Positions 34,709 through 47,385 are shown, counted from the stretch's first letter. The stretch: 64,000 nt of DNA from Isoperla grammatica (GCA_945910005.1 OX246737.1:79823983-79887982); one strand, 5' to 3'. Numbers and translations: made by a program. The notes: generated from the letters alone by a model not told the origin.

Positions 34709-35584
34709 CGACATGTCTTCAGTCGGCGCCACTCGGCTTCACTCGGCTTCTCTCGGCCACTCGGCGACCAGTACCAACACTGAAGCACAAAAAGCCCCCA
34801 AAAATGTGAAGGAGCTTTCTACGTACTGTACCTCATTAGAAAGAGCCCTTGTGGAACGTCTGGAGAAGCTCGAAACCTCAGTCAGTACACAACTGGGACA
34901 AATGCAAGAGTTCCTAATGTCGTCGAAGTCCACCAACGAGGGTGCCAGCGTCGCGAACAGCAACGACGCCCAAGTTTCCGCCGCAATACGGGAGCTTCAA
35001 GAAAAGCTGGAGGCGCAGATCGCCGCTGTTAAAGATGGTCTCGGCAAAGATCTGGGGGCCCTGCGTCGTGATATCGAGGAGGTCAAGGACGCAACACTCG
35101 ACAACAGGGACTTGATCGATGCCGCCGAACAATATAGTCGCGGAACTGCATCCTGCTCCACGGCGTCCCTGAGAGCCGCCGAAGATATCGTGGACACTGT
35201 GTTGAGATTTTCACACACCAAACTGAACTTCGGCCTACGTGCGGAGGATCTGGGACCGGTGTCACCGCCTGGGTCCCGCTAGACGCAACACAGCTGAGGT
35301 GGTTGCGGCGGGCCGACCAGGCCAATAATAGTCAAGCTCGCCCGATACTACACCAGGGCCGATATGTGGGGGCGAAAGCGAATCTTTGCGAAAACTGGCT
35401 ATTTGCTGACTGAGTCCCTCACTCGAGCTCGGGCGAAACTCCTCGCTGAAGTGAGGGGCTCGTCGGGACCCGAAACGTGTGGACCAGGATGGGCAGATAA
35501 TCGTCGTGGGTCTAAATAACCGCCGCACATACATTACTGTGAACGTGACATATGTCAAAGTTACAGAACTACCTTCCCCTGCCT
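34709..35584 (+). pseudogene. LINE ORF1 (coiled-coil RNA-binding type), frameshifted
   Basis: From ATG at 34712 (MSSVGATR) the frame is open to TAG at 35281. It contains heptad-like stretches (LERALVERLEKLETSVSTQL, IRELQEKLEAQIAAVKDGL), so a coiled coil is likely, as in L1-type ORF1 proteins that trimerise on the RNA. After the stop the protein continues in other frames: VKLARYYTRADMWGRKRIF and KTGYLLTESLTRARAKLLAE at about 35330-35455, then IIVVGLNNRRTYITV at about 35490-35540, ending with TAA near 35584. These pieces look like the C-terminal RNA-binding domain of ORF1p. At least two frameshifts are required. An upstream ATG at 34677 is possible but adds a low-complexity peptide. Confidence 0.72.
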
Positions 35585-35939
35585 AAACATCCGCTATGGT
35601 GATTTGTTTTCAAAAGATCCCCTCACGATACGCCGTCCGTATACATTGAATTGGTCAACGTCATGGCCGATAAACTGTGTTGTATCTCCCCTTGTAACTT
35701 TGTTTCGGTTATAATTTTAATTTTAAATTTATTATTTAAGTATATTAATTTTACTATTCAGTGTGAACGTGTGTGTGTGTGTATAATCATAATTTGTTCA
35801 GAAGACAACATTCCGGGTAAGTTCCTTTTTAATATTCAGTCGCTGTATCCTTTACTGTCAAGTTGTTGCTACTCTTATATCACAATGTGTGAACCTATGT
35901 CCACACCGTTCAATTTCATTTTCAACCTAACTCGCAAAA
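35585..35939 (+). other. Inter-ORF region of the LINE
   Basis: About 355 bp between ORF1 and ORF2. It is AT-rich with a GTGTGTGTGTGT patch at 35769-35781. The ORF at 35651-35959 shows no domain. Confidence 0.5.
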
Positions 35940-38900
35940 ATGTCTCGAGAACAAACTAAGTTAGTAAACCTGAGCCAGAGCATTACAGCTAAAACACATC
36001 CACTCCAACGACTTTCACAAACCCCTTTACTCGCAGTCTCGCCCACCCACGTAAATTCACCCCCGCCGTCCCCTACACACTACCCTTCAAACTGGTTCTA
36101 TTCTTAAAACTCGTCTGGCTGGCCATCCAAGGTCGCTGACGGTTATTCACCTGAACGCGTCATCCTGATGTCACACTGCGTCGACCTACAGTTAGTAGTA
36201 GATGAAAGTAGACCTCACGTTATTCTTATCAGTGAATCGTGGCTTAAACCAACCCTTCACTCCAATCTAGTTAAGTTAGATGGGTATAAACTAATACGTA
36301 ATGATCGTACCAAGCGTCGCGGAGGAGGTGTCTGTGCCTACATACGTGAGGACATAAAGAGCAAAATTCTATCGAAATCGCCAAGTGAATACTGTTCGCG
36401 TCCAGAATACTTTATCTTCGAAATCAATCTCGCGTCCCAGTCAGTACTTTTTGCAGTAGTCTAACGTCCCCCCAAAATAGGTTTTTTGACAGATTTTGAA
36501 ACTTCTCTTCTCAAATTTATTCCCCACTTCGAACATGTAATTGTCATGGGAGATTTTAATATTAATTTAGATTCTTCTCATCACACCAACACAATTACAG
36601 CTAACAACTATTTTTCGATCGTGTAATTTAACCGTGCTTCCACTTGAACCAACACACCATACGGCGACCTCACATACCTGGATAGACATTATGATGGCAT
36701 CAAACTTTGATAGAGTGCTAAACCACGGACAGCTCTCTGTGCCTGGAATATCATCGCACGACCTAATATATCTGCAATATTCTATCCGCGTACCCAAATT
36801 TATACCTCAAATTAATTACTCTGCAAGCTTTAAAACCCATCGATAGGGAACGATTTAAGAAGATTGTATGTCATTAAATTGGGAAACGCTAATACATTTA
36901 CCTACCATTGATGAAAAGTTATCGGCTTTTAACTCTATGATTTTAAATTTGTATGATAAACACGCACCCTTGAAAGTCGTCAGTCACTTAACCGCAATCA
37001 CCGTGGCTAAACACTGAAATACGGGACCTTATGGCCAGAAGGGACGCCGCATTCAATAAATTCAGATCCTGCCTGACGCTTAAAACAAAGAGAAATATAG
37101 ATATTTACGAAATAAAACGAATCAAATGAAAAGAACCGAAAAAAGACGTTACACTTACCCCTTATTAGAACCTAAATTACCTATAAAGACAGTTTGGCAG
37201 CGACTGTCACACATGGGCCTTGGTAAGCAAAAGGATGAAGAACCTCCTATAAATATACCTCTAGAAAACCTTAACGCATATTTTACCACTCCTCCGACAA
37301 ATATCGACCCCACTGTGAAAGATGCACATATACGCAGCATAAATAACCACACTCCAAAATCAACCCATGAAGTATTTTACTTCAAACATGTTACACCTAA
37401 AATGGTCTTACACTCATTAAAAAGAATAAAGTCCAATGCGCGCCCTGCGCATTGGACTCAATTCCTATAAAACTTATACAATACATGATTGACTTAGCCC
37501 CCATATTGATCGAGCCAAAAACCCACCTTTTTAATTTCTCTCTCACACATCACTCTTACCCCGCCATATGGAAGCAAGCTTTAGTTCGTCCTTTACTTAA
37601 AAACCCTAACCCCAGCACCGCCAGTGATTACCGCCCAATAAGCATTCTACTTCTCTGTCCAAAGCACTGGAATATGTCGTGCACACACAAATCGCCGACT
37701 TCTTGACAAAACACCACATTCTCGATCAGTACCAGTCGGGTTTCAGACCTAATCACAGCACATGTACGGCGCTTATCAAAGTTACAGACGATATACGGAC
37801 AAAAATGGACAGTAGACAACTCACTCTTCTTACCCTACTCGATTTAAGCAAAGCATTTGATTCTATCAACTTTGACATACTTATGACCAAACTTCAATCT
37901 ATCAACTTTTCCCCTTCCACACTTCAATGGATGCATTCTTACCTCAGCGGTCGTCATAAATGTGTTGTCTCAAGCGATAATAAGTCAGCATGGTTACCAG
38001 TACTATCTGGAGTACCTCAAGGCAGCGTATTAGGACCATTACTTTTTTCTATTTATATAAACGATATTTCTAAATCATTAAAATATTGCCACCATCATCT
38101 GTATGCTGACGACCTCCAAATTTATTTGCATTCTTCCCCATTGCTCATAAACCAAGCAATTGAAATGATGAATGCTGATTTACAATCGCTTGCCGCGTGG
38201 GCGACCAAAAACTGCTTGCTTATAAATCCCATTAAATCACAGGCTATGATTTTAGGTTACCACAAGCTTCTTGCCAAATTAGACCATTCAACTATAAGCC
38301 ATGTAACGTTAAACAGTACGACTATACCGTTCCCAACACAAAGTAAAAAATCTAGGACTACATATGACTGACGACCTGACTTGGACAGACCATGTAAAAC
38401 ACATGTGCCAAAAGACGTATGCTACTTTACATTCCTTGAAACAGAATGAAAAATTTTCTCCCGACAAAGTTAAAAACAATGCTGGTTAACTGTCTCATCA
38501 TACCTCTTTTCGATTATTGTGACGTTGTGTACAACGATCTTACTGAAGATCTCTCCATCCGCCTACAAAGAGCTCAAAATTCATGTGTTCGTTTCATCTT
38601 GGGAATAAAGAAATCTAACCATGTTACCCCTGGCTTCAAAAATCTTGAATGGATTCGTTTGAATGACCGCAGAAACCTTCATTCTGTGTGCCTTGTCCAT
38701 CGCCTGCTGTCATACCCTCTACCCTCATACCTCGCATCACATTTTCACTTCCTTCATTCAAATCACGACTTTGATACAAGGTCTAGATCCGGCACTCAGC
38801 TCACATTTCCAACGCACAGGACAAAACTTCTCGACCACTATTTCACAATACACGCTATCCGCACATGAAATACCCTACCATCCAGCATACGTAATGTGTA

Positions 38901-38961
38901 CCATACAAATTGTCATGCATTTAAGAGAGAAGCTCGCAAGCATTACTTCCTAAAATACTAA
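35940..38961 (+). pseudogene. LINE ORF2: APE endonuclease and reverse transcriptase, broken
   Basis: The best start is ATG at 35940 (MSREQTKLVNLSQS). The endonuclease begins with LTVIHLNA (about 36137), then SESWLKP (36231), RRGGGVCAYIRE (36316) and VMGDFNINLDS (36545). RT motifs are SDYRPIS (37623), YQSGFRPNHST (37730), motif A LLDLSKAFDSINFDIL (37836-37883), GVPQGSVLGPLLF (38011-38049) and motif C YADD (38102-38113). The C-terminus ends REARKHYFLKY and TAA at 38959-38961, about 1007 codons in all, a normal length for this group. It is inactive: frameshifts near 36105, 36155, 36615, 36840, 37005, 37440, 37655 and 38340, and TAA at 36461-36463 replacing Tyr in VVYRPP. The protein would nick DNA and copy its own RNA. 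Confidence 0.93.
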
Positions 38962-39089
38962 AGCACAAAGTAGCAACGAAATAGTCCCACTTTGAATAAA
39001 AAAGGTTCAATATCATTCCGTTAATTTTAACATTATCCGTGTATGAATGAGATGGATGAATGAGATTTGTTTGTTTAGCTTAAATTATA

Positions 39090-39289
39090 NNNNNNNNNNN
39101 NNNNNNNNNNNNNNNNNNNNNNNNNNNNNNNNNNNNNNNNNNNNNNNNNNNNNNNNNNNNNNNNNNNNNNNNNNNNNNNNNNNNNNNNNNNNNNNNNNNN
39201 NNNNNNNNNNNNNNNNNNNNNNNNNNNNNNNNNNNNNNNNNNNNNNNNNNNNNNNNNNNNNNNNNNNNNNNNNNNNNNNNNNNNNNNNN
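39090..39289. other. Assembly gap, 200 N
   Basis: Exactly 200 undetermined bases, the size of a placeholder. The gap ends precisely at the first base of a repeat unit, so missing or collapsed units are likely. Confidence 0.99.
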
Positions 39290-42200
39290 AGAAAGTTCGT
39301 AGATATTGACGCGCTCGCTTGTCAACGCGTCAAACAGAGCGTTTCCTAGTTAAGCGAGCGAAACGAGCGTCTCCACGTGACTCTTATGGCACTTCGTTCT
39401 GTTTTTTTTTTTGTTTTTTTTGTGTTTTTATGTCCGTCGATAGCGGTCGAACAGAATATCCGATCAACTTGAAATTTGAACCATCCACAAGCCTCGATGT
39501 GGATTGAAGGTGTATAGTTTTATGGCAAAATCGTTTGAAAAGTTACAAAGTTACACCATAGTTACTGCAAAATATTTTTCTTAAAGAAAATGGTGGCAAA
39601 ATGTGAGATAGCCATATTTTTTCAAAGCTATTTCCGATCACGAATATGTTCATGTTATGGCGATTTGATAAATATTGGCAAAGTTACACAAAAGTTACTC
39701 GAAAATATATTTCTGAAACACAGTAACAGCAAAATGTGAGGTGGCTTTTTTACAGTAAATTTTTGTCCGGTCACGAATATACTAATGTAAACGCGATTTG
39801 ATACATATTAGAGGCAGAAATTACATTTCTATTGCTGTCAATAACTGTTAGTAACGGTGGCGGACCGCGGCGAAAACATGAAAGCGAAAATTCTTAGCAA
39901 CGCACATTGCACTGCATTCAACAATGTCGGGAATTATAATTGCTATGGAAATTAGAAAAATTTTGCAATGCGCATTCTTGAATTGTTGTTAATTGTTGTT
40001 TGTATTAGCATTGAAGTCTTTTCGCCAGAAAGTTCGTAGATATTGACGCGCTCGCTTATCAACGCGTCAAACAGAGCGTTTTCCTAGTAAGCGAGCGAAG
40101 CGAGCGTCTCCACGTGACTCTTATGGCACTTCGTTCTGTTTTTTTTGTTTTGTTTGTTTATATGTCCGTCGATAGCGGTCGAACAGAAAGTCCGATCAAC
40201 TTGAAATTTGGACCATCCACAAGCCTCAATGTGTATTGAAGGTGTAAAGTTTTAAGGCAAAATCGTTTGAAAAGTTACAAAGTTACACCATAGTTACTGC
40301 AAAATATTTTTCTGAAACAAAATGGCGGCACAATTTGAGATAGCCATATTTTTTAAAGCTTTTTTTGATCACGAATTCGTTCATGTTATGGCGATCTGAT
40401 AAATATTGGCAAAGTAACACAAAAGTAACTCGAAAATATATTTCTCAAACACAGTAAAAGCAAAATGTGAGGTGGCTACTTTATTGTACATTTTTGTCCG
40501 GTCACGAATATACTAATGTAAACGCTATTTGATACATATTAGAGGCAGAAATTACATTTCTATTGCTGTCAATAACTGTTAGTAACGGTGGCGGACCGCG
40601 GCGAAAACATGACAGCGAAAATTCTTAGCAACGCACATTGCACTGCATCCAACCATGTCGGGAAGTATAATAGCTATGGAAATTAGAAACATTTTTTAAT
40701 GCGCATTCTTGAATTGTTGTTAATTGTTGTTTGTATTAGCATTGAAATCTTTTTGCCAGAAAGTTCGTAGATATTGACGCGCTCGCTTATCAACGCGTCA
40801 AACAGGGCGTTTTCCTAGTAATAATAATGATAATTAAGCGAGCGAAGCGAGCGTTTCCACTTGACTCTTATGGCACTTCGTTCTGTTTTTTTGTTTGTTT
40901 TTTTGTTTTTTTGTTTTTATGTCCGTCGATAGCGGTCGAACGGAAAGTCCGATCAACTTGAAATTTGCATCATCCACAAGCCTCGATGTGGATTGAAGGT
41001 GTATAGTTTTGAGGCAAAATCGTTCGAAAAGTTACAAAGTTACACCATAGTTACTGCAAAATATTTTTCTGAAACAAAATGGCGGCAAAATGTGAGATAA
41101 CCAGATTTTTTTACAAATTTTTCCGGTCAGGAATATGTTAATGTAATGGCGATCTGATAAATATTGGCAAAGTTACACGAAAGTTACTCGAACATATTTT
41201 TCTAAAACGCAGTAACGGCAAAATGTGAGGTGGCTATCTTATAGTAAATTTTTGTCCGGTCACGAATATACTAATGTAAACGCGATCCAATACGTATTAG
41301 ACGCATAAATTACATTTCTATTGCAGTCAATAAGTGTTAGTAACGGTTGCGGACCGTGACCGTGAAAACATGACCACGAGATCTCTTAGCAACGCACATT
41401 GCACTGCATACAACAATGTCGGAAAGTATAATAGCAATAGAAATAAGAACAATTTTTGCAATGCGCATTCTTGAATTGTTGTTAATTGTTGTTCGTATTA
41501 GCATTGAAAACTTTTCGCCAGAAAGTTCGTAGATATTGACGCGCTCGCTTGTCAACGCGTCAAACAGAGCGTTTCCTAGTTAAGCGAGCGAAACGAGCGT
41601 CTCCACGTGACTCTTATGGCACTTCGTTCTGTTTTTTTTTTTGTTTTTTTTGTGTTTTTATGTCCGTCGATAGCGGTCGAACAGAATATCCGATCAACTT
41701 GAAATTTGAACCATCCACAAGCCTCGATGTGGATTGAAGGTGTATAGTTTTATGGCAAAATCGTTTGAAAAGTTACAAAGTTACACCATAGTTACTGCAA
41801 AATATTTTTCTTAAAGAAAATGGTGGCAAAATGTGAGATAGCCATATTTTTTCAAAGCTATTTCCGATCACGAATATGTTCATGTTATGGCGATTTGATA
41901 AATATTGGCAAAGTTACACAAAAGTTACTCGAAAATATATTTCTGAAACACAGTAACAGCAAAATGTGAGGTGGCTTTTTTACAGTAAATTTTTGTCCGG
42001 TCACGAATATACTAATGTAAACGCGATTTGATACATATTAGAGGCAGAAATTACATTTCTATTGCTGTCAATAACTGTTAGTAACGGTGGCGGACCGCGG
42101 CGAAAACATGAAAGCGAAAATTCTTAGCAACGCACATTGCACTGCATTCAACAATGTCGGGAATTATAATTGCTATGGAAATTAGAAAAATTTTGCAATG

Positions 42201-43190
42201 CGCATTCTTGAATTGTTGTTAATTGTTGTTTGTATTAGCATTGAAGTCTTTTCGCCAGAAAGTTCGTAGATATTGACGCGCTCGCTTATCAACGCGTCAA
42301 ACAGAGCGTTTTCCTAGTAAGCGAGCGAAGCGAGCGTCTCCACGTGACTCTTATGGCACTTCGTTCTGTTTTTTTTGTTTTGTTTGTTTATATGTCCGTC
42401 GATAGCGGTCGAACAGAAAGTCCGATCAACTTGAAATTTGGACCATCCACAAGCCTCAATGTGTATTGAAGGTGTAAAGTTTTAAGGCAAAATCGTTTGA
42501 AAAGTTACAAAGTTACACCATAGTTACTGCAAAATATTTTTCTGAAACAAAATGGCGGCACAATTTGAGATAGCCATATTTTTTAAAGCTTTTTTTGATC
42601 ACGAATTCGTTCATGTTATGGCGATCTGATAAATATTGGCAAAGTAACACAAAAGTAACTCGAAAATATATTTCTCAAACACAGTAAAAGCAAAATGTGA
42701 GGTGGCTACTTTATTGTACATTTTTGTCCGGTCACGAATATACTAATGTAAACGCTATTTGATACATATTAGAGGCAGAAATTACATTTCTATTGCTGTC
42801 AATAACTGTTAGTAACGGTGGCGGACCGCGGCGAAAACATGACAGCGAAAATTCTTAGCAACGCACATTGCACTGCATCCAACCATGTCGGGAAGTATAA
42901 TAGCTATGGAAATTAGAAACATTTTTTAATGCGCATTCTTGAATTGTTGTTAATTGTTGTTTGTATTAGCATTGAAATCTTTTTGCCAGAAAGTTCGTAG
43001 ATATTGACGCGCTCGCTTATCAACGCGTCAAACAGGGCGTTTTCCTAGTAATAATAATGATAATTAAGCGAGCGAAGCGAGCGTTTCCACTTGACTCTTA
43101 TGGCACTTCGTTCTGTTTTTTTGTTTGTTTTTTTGTTTTTTTGTTTTTATGTCCGTCGATAGCGGTCGAACGGAAAGTCCGATCAACTTG
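39290..43190 (+). repeat. Three-unit higher-order repeat, two copies
   Basis: 39290 to about 40960 and 41520 to about 43190 look identical by eye at an offset of 2230 bp, including the T-tract lengths. The C unit carries AATAATAATGATAATTAAGC, which A and B lack. Confidence 0.88.
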
Positions 43191-43745
43191 AAATTTGAAC
43201 CATCCACAAGCCTCGATGTGGATTGAAGGTGTATAGTTTTATGGCAAAATCGTTTGAAAAGTTACAAAGTTACACCATAGTTACTGCAAAATATTTTTCT
43301 TAAAGAAAATGGTGGCAAAATGTGAGATAGCCATATTTTTTCAAAGCTATTTCCGATCACGAATATGTTCATGTTATGGCGATTTGATAAATATTGGCAA
43401 AGTTACACAAAAGTTACTCGAAAATATATTTCTGAAACACAGTAACAGCAAAATGTGAGGTGGCTTTTTTACAGTAAATTTTTGTCCGGTCACGAATATA
43501 CTAATGTAAACGCGATTTGATACATATTAGAGGCAGAAATTACATTTCTATTGCTGTCAATAACTGTTAGTAACGGTGGCGGACCGCGGCGAAAACATGA
43601 AAGCGAAAATTCTTAGCAACGCACATTGCACTGCATTCAACAATGTCGGGAAGTATAATTGCTATGGAAATTAGAAAAATTTTGCAATGCGCATTCTTGA
43701 ATTGTTGTTAATTGTTGTTTGTATTAGCATTGAAGTCTTTTCGCC
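42988..43745 (+). repeat. Hybrid C/A unit
   Basis: The first about 205 bp match type C (insertion AATAATAATGATAATT at 43049, CACTTGACTC). From about 43195 it follows type A (TTTGAACCATCC, TTTTATGGCAAAATC, CTTAAAGAAAATGGTGG). The switch lies near GATCAACTTGAAATTTG. Confidence 0.85.
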
Positions 43746-46082
43746 AGAAAGTTCGTAGATATTGACGCGCTCGCTTATCAACGCGTCAAACAGAGCGTTT
43801 TCCTAGTAAGCGAGCGAAGCGAGCGTCTCCACGTGACTCTTATGGCACTTCGTTCTGTTTTTTTTGTTTTGTTTGTTTATATGTCCGTCGATAGCGGTCG
43901 AACAGAAAGTCCGATCAACTTGAAATTTGGACCATCCACAAGCCTCAATGTGTATTGAAGGTGTAAAGTTTTAAGGCAAAATCGTTTGAAAAGTTACAAA
44001 GTTACACCATAGTTACTGCAAAATATTTTTCTGAAACAAAATGGCGGCACAATTTGAGATAGCCATATTTTTTAAAGCTTTTTTTGATCAAGAAATCGTT
44101 CATGTTATGGCGATCTGATAAATATTGGCAAAGTAACACAAAAGTAACTCGAAAATATATTTCTCAAACACAGTAAAAGCAAAATGTGAGGTGGCTACTT
44201 TATTGTACATTTTTGTCCGGTCACGAATATACTAATGTAAACGCTATTTGATACATATTAGAGGCAGAAATTACATTTCTATTGCTGTCAATAACTGTTA
44301 GTAACGGTGGCGGACCGCGGCGAAAACATGACAGCGAAAATTCTTAGCAACGCACATTGCACTGCATCCAACCATGTCGGGAAGTATAATAGCTATGGAA
44401 ATTAGAAACATTTTTTAATGCGCATTCTTGAATTGTTGTTAATTGTTGTTTGTATTAGCATTGAAATCTTTTTGCCAGAAAGTTCGTAGATATTGACGCG
44501 CTCGCTTATCAACGCGTCAAACAGGGCGTTTTCCTAGTAATAATAATGATAATTAAGCGAACGAAGCGAGCGTCTCCACGAGACTCTTATGGCACTTCGT
44601 TCTGTTTTCTTTTTGTGGTTTGTTTGTTTGTTTGTTTTTTGTTTTGTTTTTATGTCCGTCGATAGCGGTCGAACGGAAAATCCGATCAACTTGAAATTTG
44701 GACCATCCACAAGCCTCAATGTGGATTGAAGGTGTATAGTTTTGAGGCAAAATCGTTCGAAAAGTTACAAAGTTACACCATAGTTACTGCAAAATATTTT
44801 TCTGAAACAAAATGGTGGCCAAATGTGAGATAGCCATATTTTTTTAAAGCTTTTTCCGATCACGAATATGTTTATGTTATGGCAATCTGTTAAATATTGG
44901 CAAAGTTACACAAAAGTTACTCGAAAGTATATTTCTGAAACACAGTAACAGCAAAATGTGAGGTAGCTATCTTAGAGTAAATTTTTGGCCGGTCACGAAT
45001 ATACTAACTTAAACGCAATCTGATACGTATTAGAGGCAGAAATTACATTTCAAATGCTGTCAATTAGTGTTAGTAACGGTGGCGGGCCGTGTTGAAAACA
45101 TGACTACGAAAATTCTTAGCAACGCACATTGCACTGCACACAACAATGTCAGAAAGTATAATAGCCATGGAAATAAGAAAAATCTTTGCAATGCGCATTC
45201 TTGAATTGTTGTTAATTGTTGTTCGTATTAGCATTGAAAACTTTTCGCCAGAAAGTTCGTAGATATTGACGCGCTCGCTTAACAACGCGTCAAACAGAGC
45301 GTTTTCCTAGTTAAGCGAGCGAAGCGAGCGTCTCCACTTGACTCTTATGGCACTTCGTTCTGTTTCTGTCTTTTTTGTTTTTTTGTTTTTTTTATGTCTG
45401 TCGATAGCAGGCGAACGGAAAGTCCGATCAACTTGAAATTTGGACCATCCACAAGCCTCGATGTGGATTGAAGGTGTATAGTTTTGAGGCAAAATCGTTC
45501 GAAAAGTTACAAAGTTATACCATAGTTACTGCAGAATATTTTTTCGAAACAAAATGACGGCAAAATGTGAGATAGCCATATTTTTAAAACTTTTTTCCGG
45601 GCACGAACATGTTCATTTTATGGCGATCTGATAAATATTGGCAAAGTTACACAAAAGTTACTCGAAAATATATTTCTGAAACACATTAACAGAAAAATAT
45701 GAGGTGGCGATCTTATAGTCAATTTTTGTCCGGTCACGAATATACTAATTTAAACGCGATCAGATACGTATTCGAGCTTGAAATTACATTTCTATTGCTG
45801 TCAATAACTGTTGGCGGACCGCGGCGAAAACAAGACACCGAAAATTCTTAGCAACGCACACTGCATGACGTCCAACAATGTCGGGAAGTATAATAGCTAT
45901 GGAAATTAGAAAAAAATGTTTGCAATGCGCATCCTTGAATTGTTGTTAATTGTTGTTTTTATTATCTTTGAGATCTTCTCGCCAGAACGTTCGTAGATAT
46001 GGACGCGCTCGCTTTATCAACGCGTCAAACAGAGCGTTTTCCTAGTTAATTGACAATTATTTTCTTTATGGTAAATTATATA

Positions 46083-46148
46083 ATGCCGTACTGTTATGTG
46101 TAAGGTTGCAACAACAAAGGGACAAAGGATGACGAACCTCTTCTTTCA
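46083..46148 (+). pseudogene. Possible THAP-domain start
   Basis: ATG at 46083 reads MPYCYV, stop, GCNNKGTKDDEP. The spacing C-x3-GC-x-N after an initial Met is how THAP zinc-finger domains begin, and Kolobok transposases carry one at the N-terminus. A TAA interrupts it after six codons, and the HxFP signature and later Cys/His pair are not found downstream. It is kept only because it lies inside TTAA-flanked ends. Confidence 0.25.
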
Positions 46149-46384
46149 AGTGGACTGAAATTGAAAATTGAAATTGAAACCGGCGAAACAGTTGTTTGTT
46201 CACTAGCAACACCACACCCGCTTTGCAAAAATCTACATTATTATTATTATTTAGGTATATGTTATGTAGGCCTCCGTGTAATACTACCTTCAATGCAAAA
46301 AGATTAAAAACAATGATACCTATTAAATATTTAATAGGGAAAAGGAATTTAATACCTATTATTATTAAAACTTGCACGGATGTC

Positions 46385-46948
46385 TCTTCACATGGAATAA
46401 ACCCAGTATATTTGCCCGATACATCCGGGAACCGTTTCCTTATTTTATTCACTACACAAGCAGGTATAATAACGCGGTTGTGTATGCCCAGAGCTGTGTT
46501 TGAGTTAATCAAATACGCAAACTGTTGGTTCGCTAAATGCCGCCATAAATTGTTTGGTACTGGTTCAATAGAATACGATTTCCTTTTACATCTTTCAGTT
46601 GCAATTAGTATGAAATGATGGCGTAACATATTAAGTGCATAGGTTGACAAAATTAAGTTCTAAAATATTTGGTGGTCCGTAATGCACGTTGTCTTCTAAC
46701 ATACTTCTCACAGCCGGTATTTCCGCACAACAAATACATTCGGCGACTGAGGGCATAACTGAACATTCGTCACATTTGCACCAATTTTCCTTATTGTTCC
46801 CATCGCCATCGCTAATACTTTCAATATACTCTTTGGCTTTCTCTATTTCTGCCAATTCTTCTGCAGAATATTCGGGCTCAAACTGGTACCTAGCCGTAGC
46901 CATCGAGGAATATGCTACGCAAAGTGTTACAATTACGAGACGATGCAA
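46385..46948 (-). pseudogene. P2RX7-ballast-like zinc-binding protein, frameshifted
   Basis: The first part starts at ATG 46946-46948, or better at the internal MATARYQFEPEYS, which resembles family starts. It contains an acidic helix (SAEELAEIEKAKEYIES) and WCKCDECSVMPSVAECICC, a cysteine array like that of the cytosolic ballast domain of P2X7 receptors and its stand-alone homologues. It stops at 46631. In another frame from about 46625 the rest of the domain continues: NNLWRHLANQQFAYLI, HNRVIIPACVVNKIRKRFP and GKYTGF (to about 46390). One frameshift near 46635 rejoins the two. No transmembrane P2X channel region is present. Such stand-alone proteins are common in invertebrates and may travel with transposons; this copy lies inside the TTAA-flanked element. 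Confidence 0.7.
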
Positions 46949-47363
46949 TGCAAACCGGTCACCCTGACTGACTGACTATACACACGCTGCCTGCCCCTCC
47001 TTCCACTCGTTACCCCTCTTCCGAGTATCGTGTGACTCGCCGTGCCGATGCGCACAGTAACGCTCAAAACGAAATGCAACACTCAATTCTCCGATTACAA
47101 AACCAAAATATACGAAATACGTAGAAAAGAAAGACGCAGCGAAAATTATTACATCATTTTTTGTTTGAAGCAGAATCCTGCAAGGTCCCAAGGCATACAG
47201 GTCGTCCCAATGCTATTTCTTATGGGAGATTTTCGCCGATGGGACCTAGCTCGAAAATGACTAACTTTGATATTTTTTCCCGGGTTATGGTGAACCCGAT
47301 TTTTTTTCATTCAGTCGCTAATTTCATAATTCATTAGTCTTAGTTAAACATATTTTTTCAGTG
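46949..47363. other. Right subterminal region of the TTAA element
   Basis: About 0.4 kb between the P2RX7-like ORF and the right end. If the ORF is native this would be its promoter and leader. No further ORF is supported. Confidence 0.4.
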
Positions 47364-47385
47364 TAGCGGGTGAGAACCCCTTTAA

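Larger units (their letters stand above)
34457..39089 (+). mobile_element. Non-LTR retrotransposon, CR1/Jockey-group, decayed but near full length
   Basis: In order: a leader, an ORF1 with coiled coil (34709-35584), a ~355-bp spacer, and an ORF2 with APE endonuclease and reverse transcriptase (35940-38961). A short 3' region ends in TGAATGAGATGGATGAATGAG just before the sequence gap. The 3' end is therefore probably at or just inside the gap. Total length is about 4.6 kb, normal for two-ORF elements of this group. The exact 5' end is not visible and no TSD can be tested because of the gap. Confidence 0.85.
39290..46048 (+). repeat. Tandem array of ~731-773-bp units
   Basis: Unit starts (AGAAAGTTCGTAGATATTG) are at 39290, 40027, 40758, 41520, 42257, 42988, 43746, 44477, 45250 and 45984. 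The lengths are 737, 731, 762, 737, 731, 758, 731, 773 and 734 bp, and a partial tenth unit ends near 46048. Each unit has GACGCGCTCGCTT, AAGCGAGCGAAGCGAGCG, CACTTCGTTCTG, a T/G tract, GTCCGTCGATAGC and CATCCACAAGCCTC. Three unit types A-B-C recur at +2230 bp. ORFs of 60-72 codons repeat with the unit and are not genes. A diverged inverted piece at 31085 shows the family is also dispersed. Confidence 0.95.
34138..47385. mobile_element. Kolobok-like outer element (TTAA, inverted ends)
   Basis: AGGGGTTCTCACCCGCTA at 34142-34159 and its exact reverse complement at 47364-47381 are each flanked by TTAA (34138-34141 and 47382-47385). A TTAA target with ends TTAAAGGGG fits the Kolobok superfamily, known from the Xenopus T2 elements. 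piggyBac also uses TTAA but usually has CCC-type tips. The 13.2 kb between the ends contains a LINE, a gap and a tandem array, so the native element must be much smaller. Possible native parts are the THAP-like start at 46083 and the P2RX7-like ORF. An alternative is two solo ends of separate copies in opposite orientation. Confidence 0.6.

Noticed and set aside
39047..39349. ORFs crossing the N gap
   Set aside because: Undetermined bases are not sequence, so the ORFs are meaningless.
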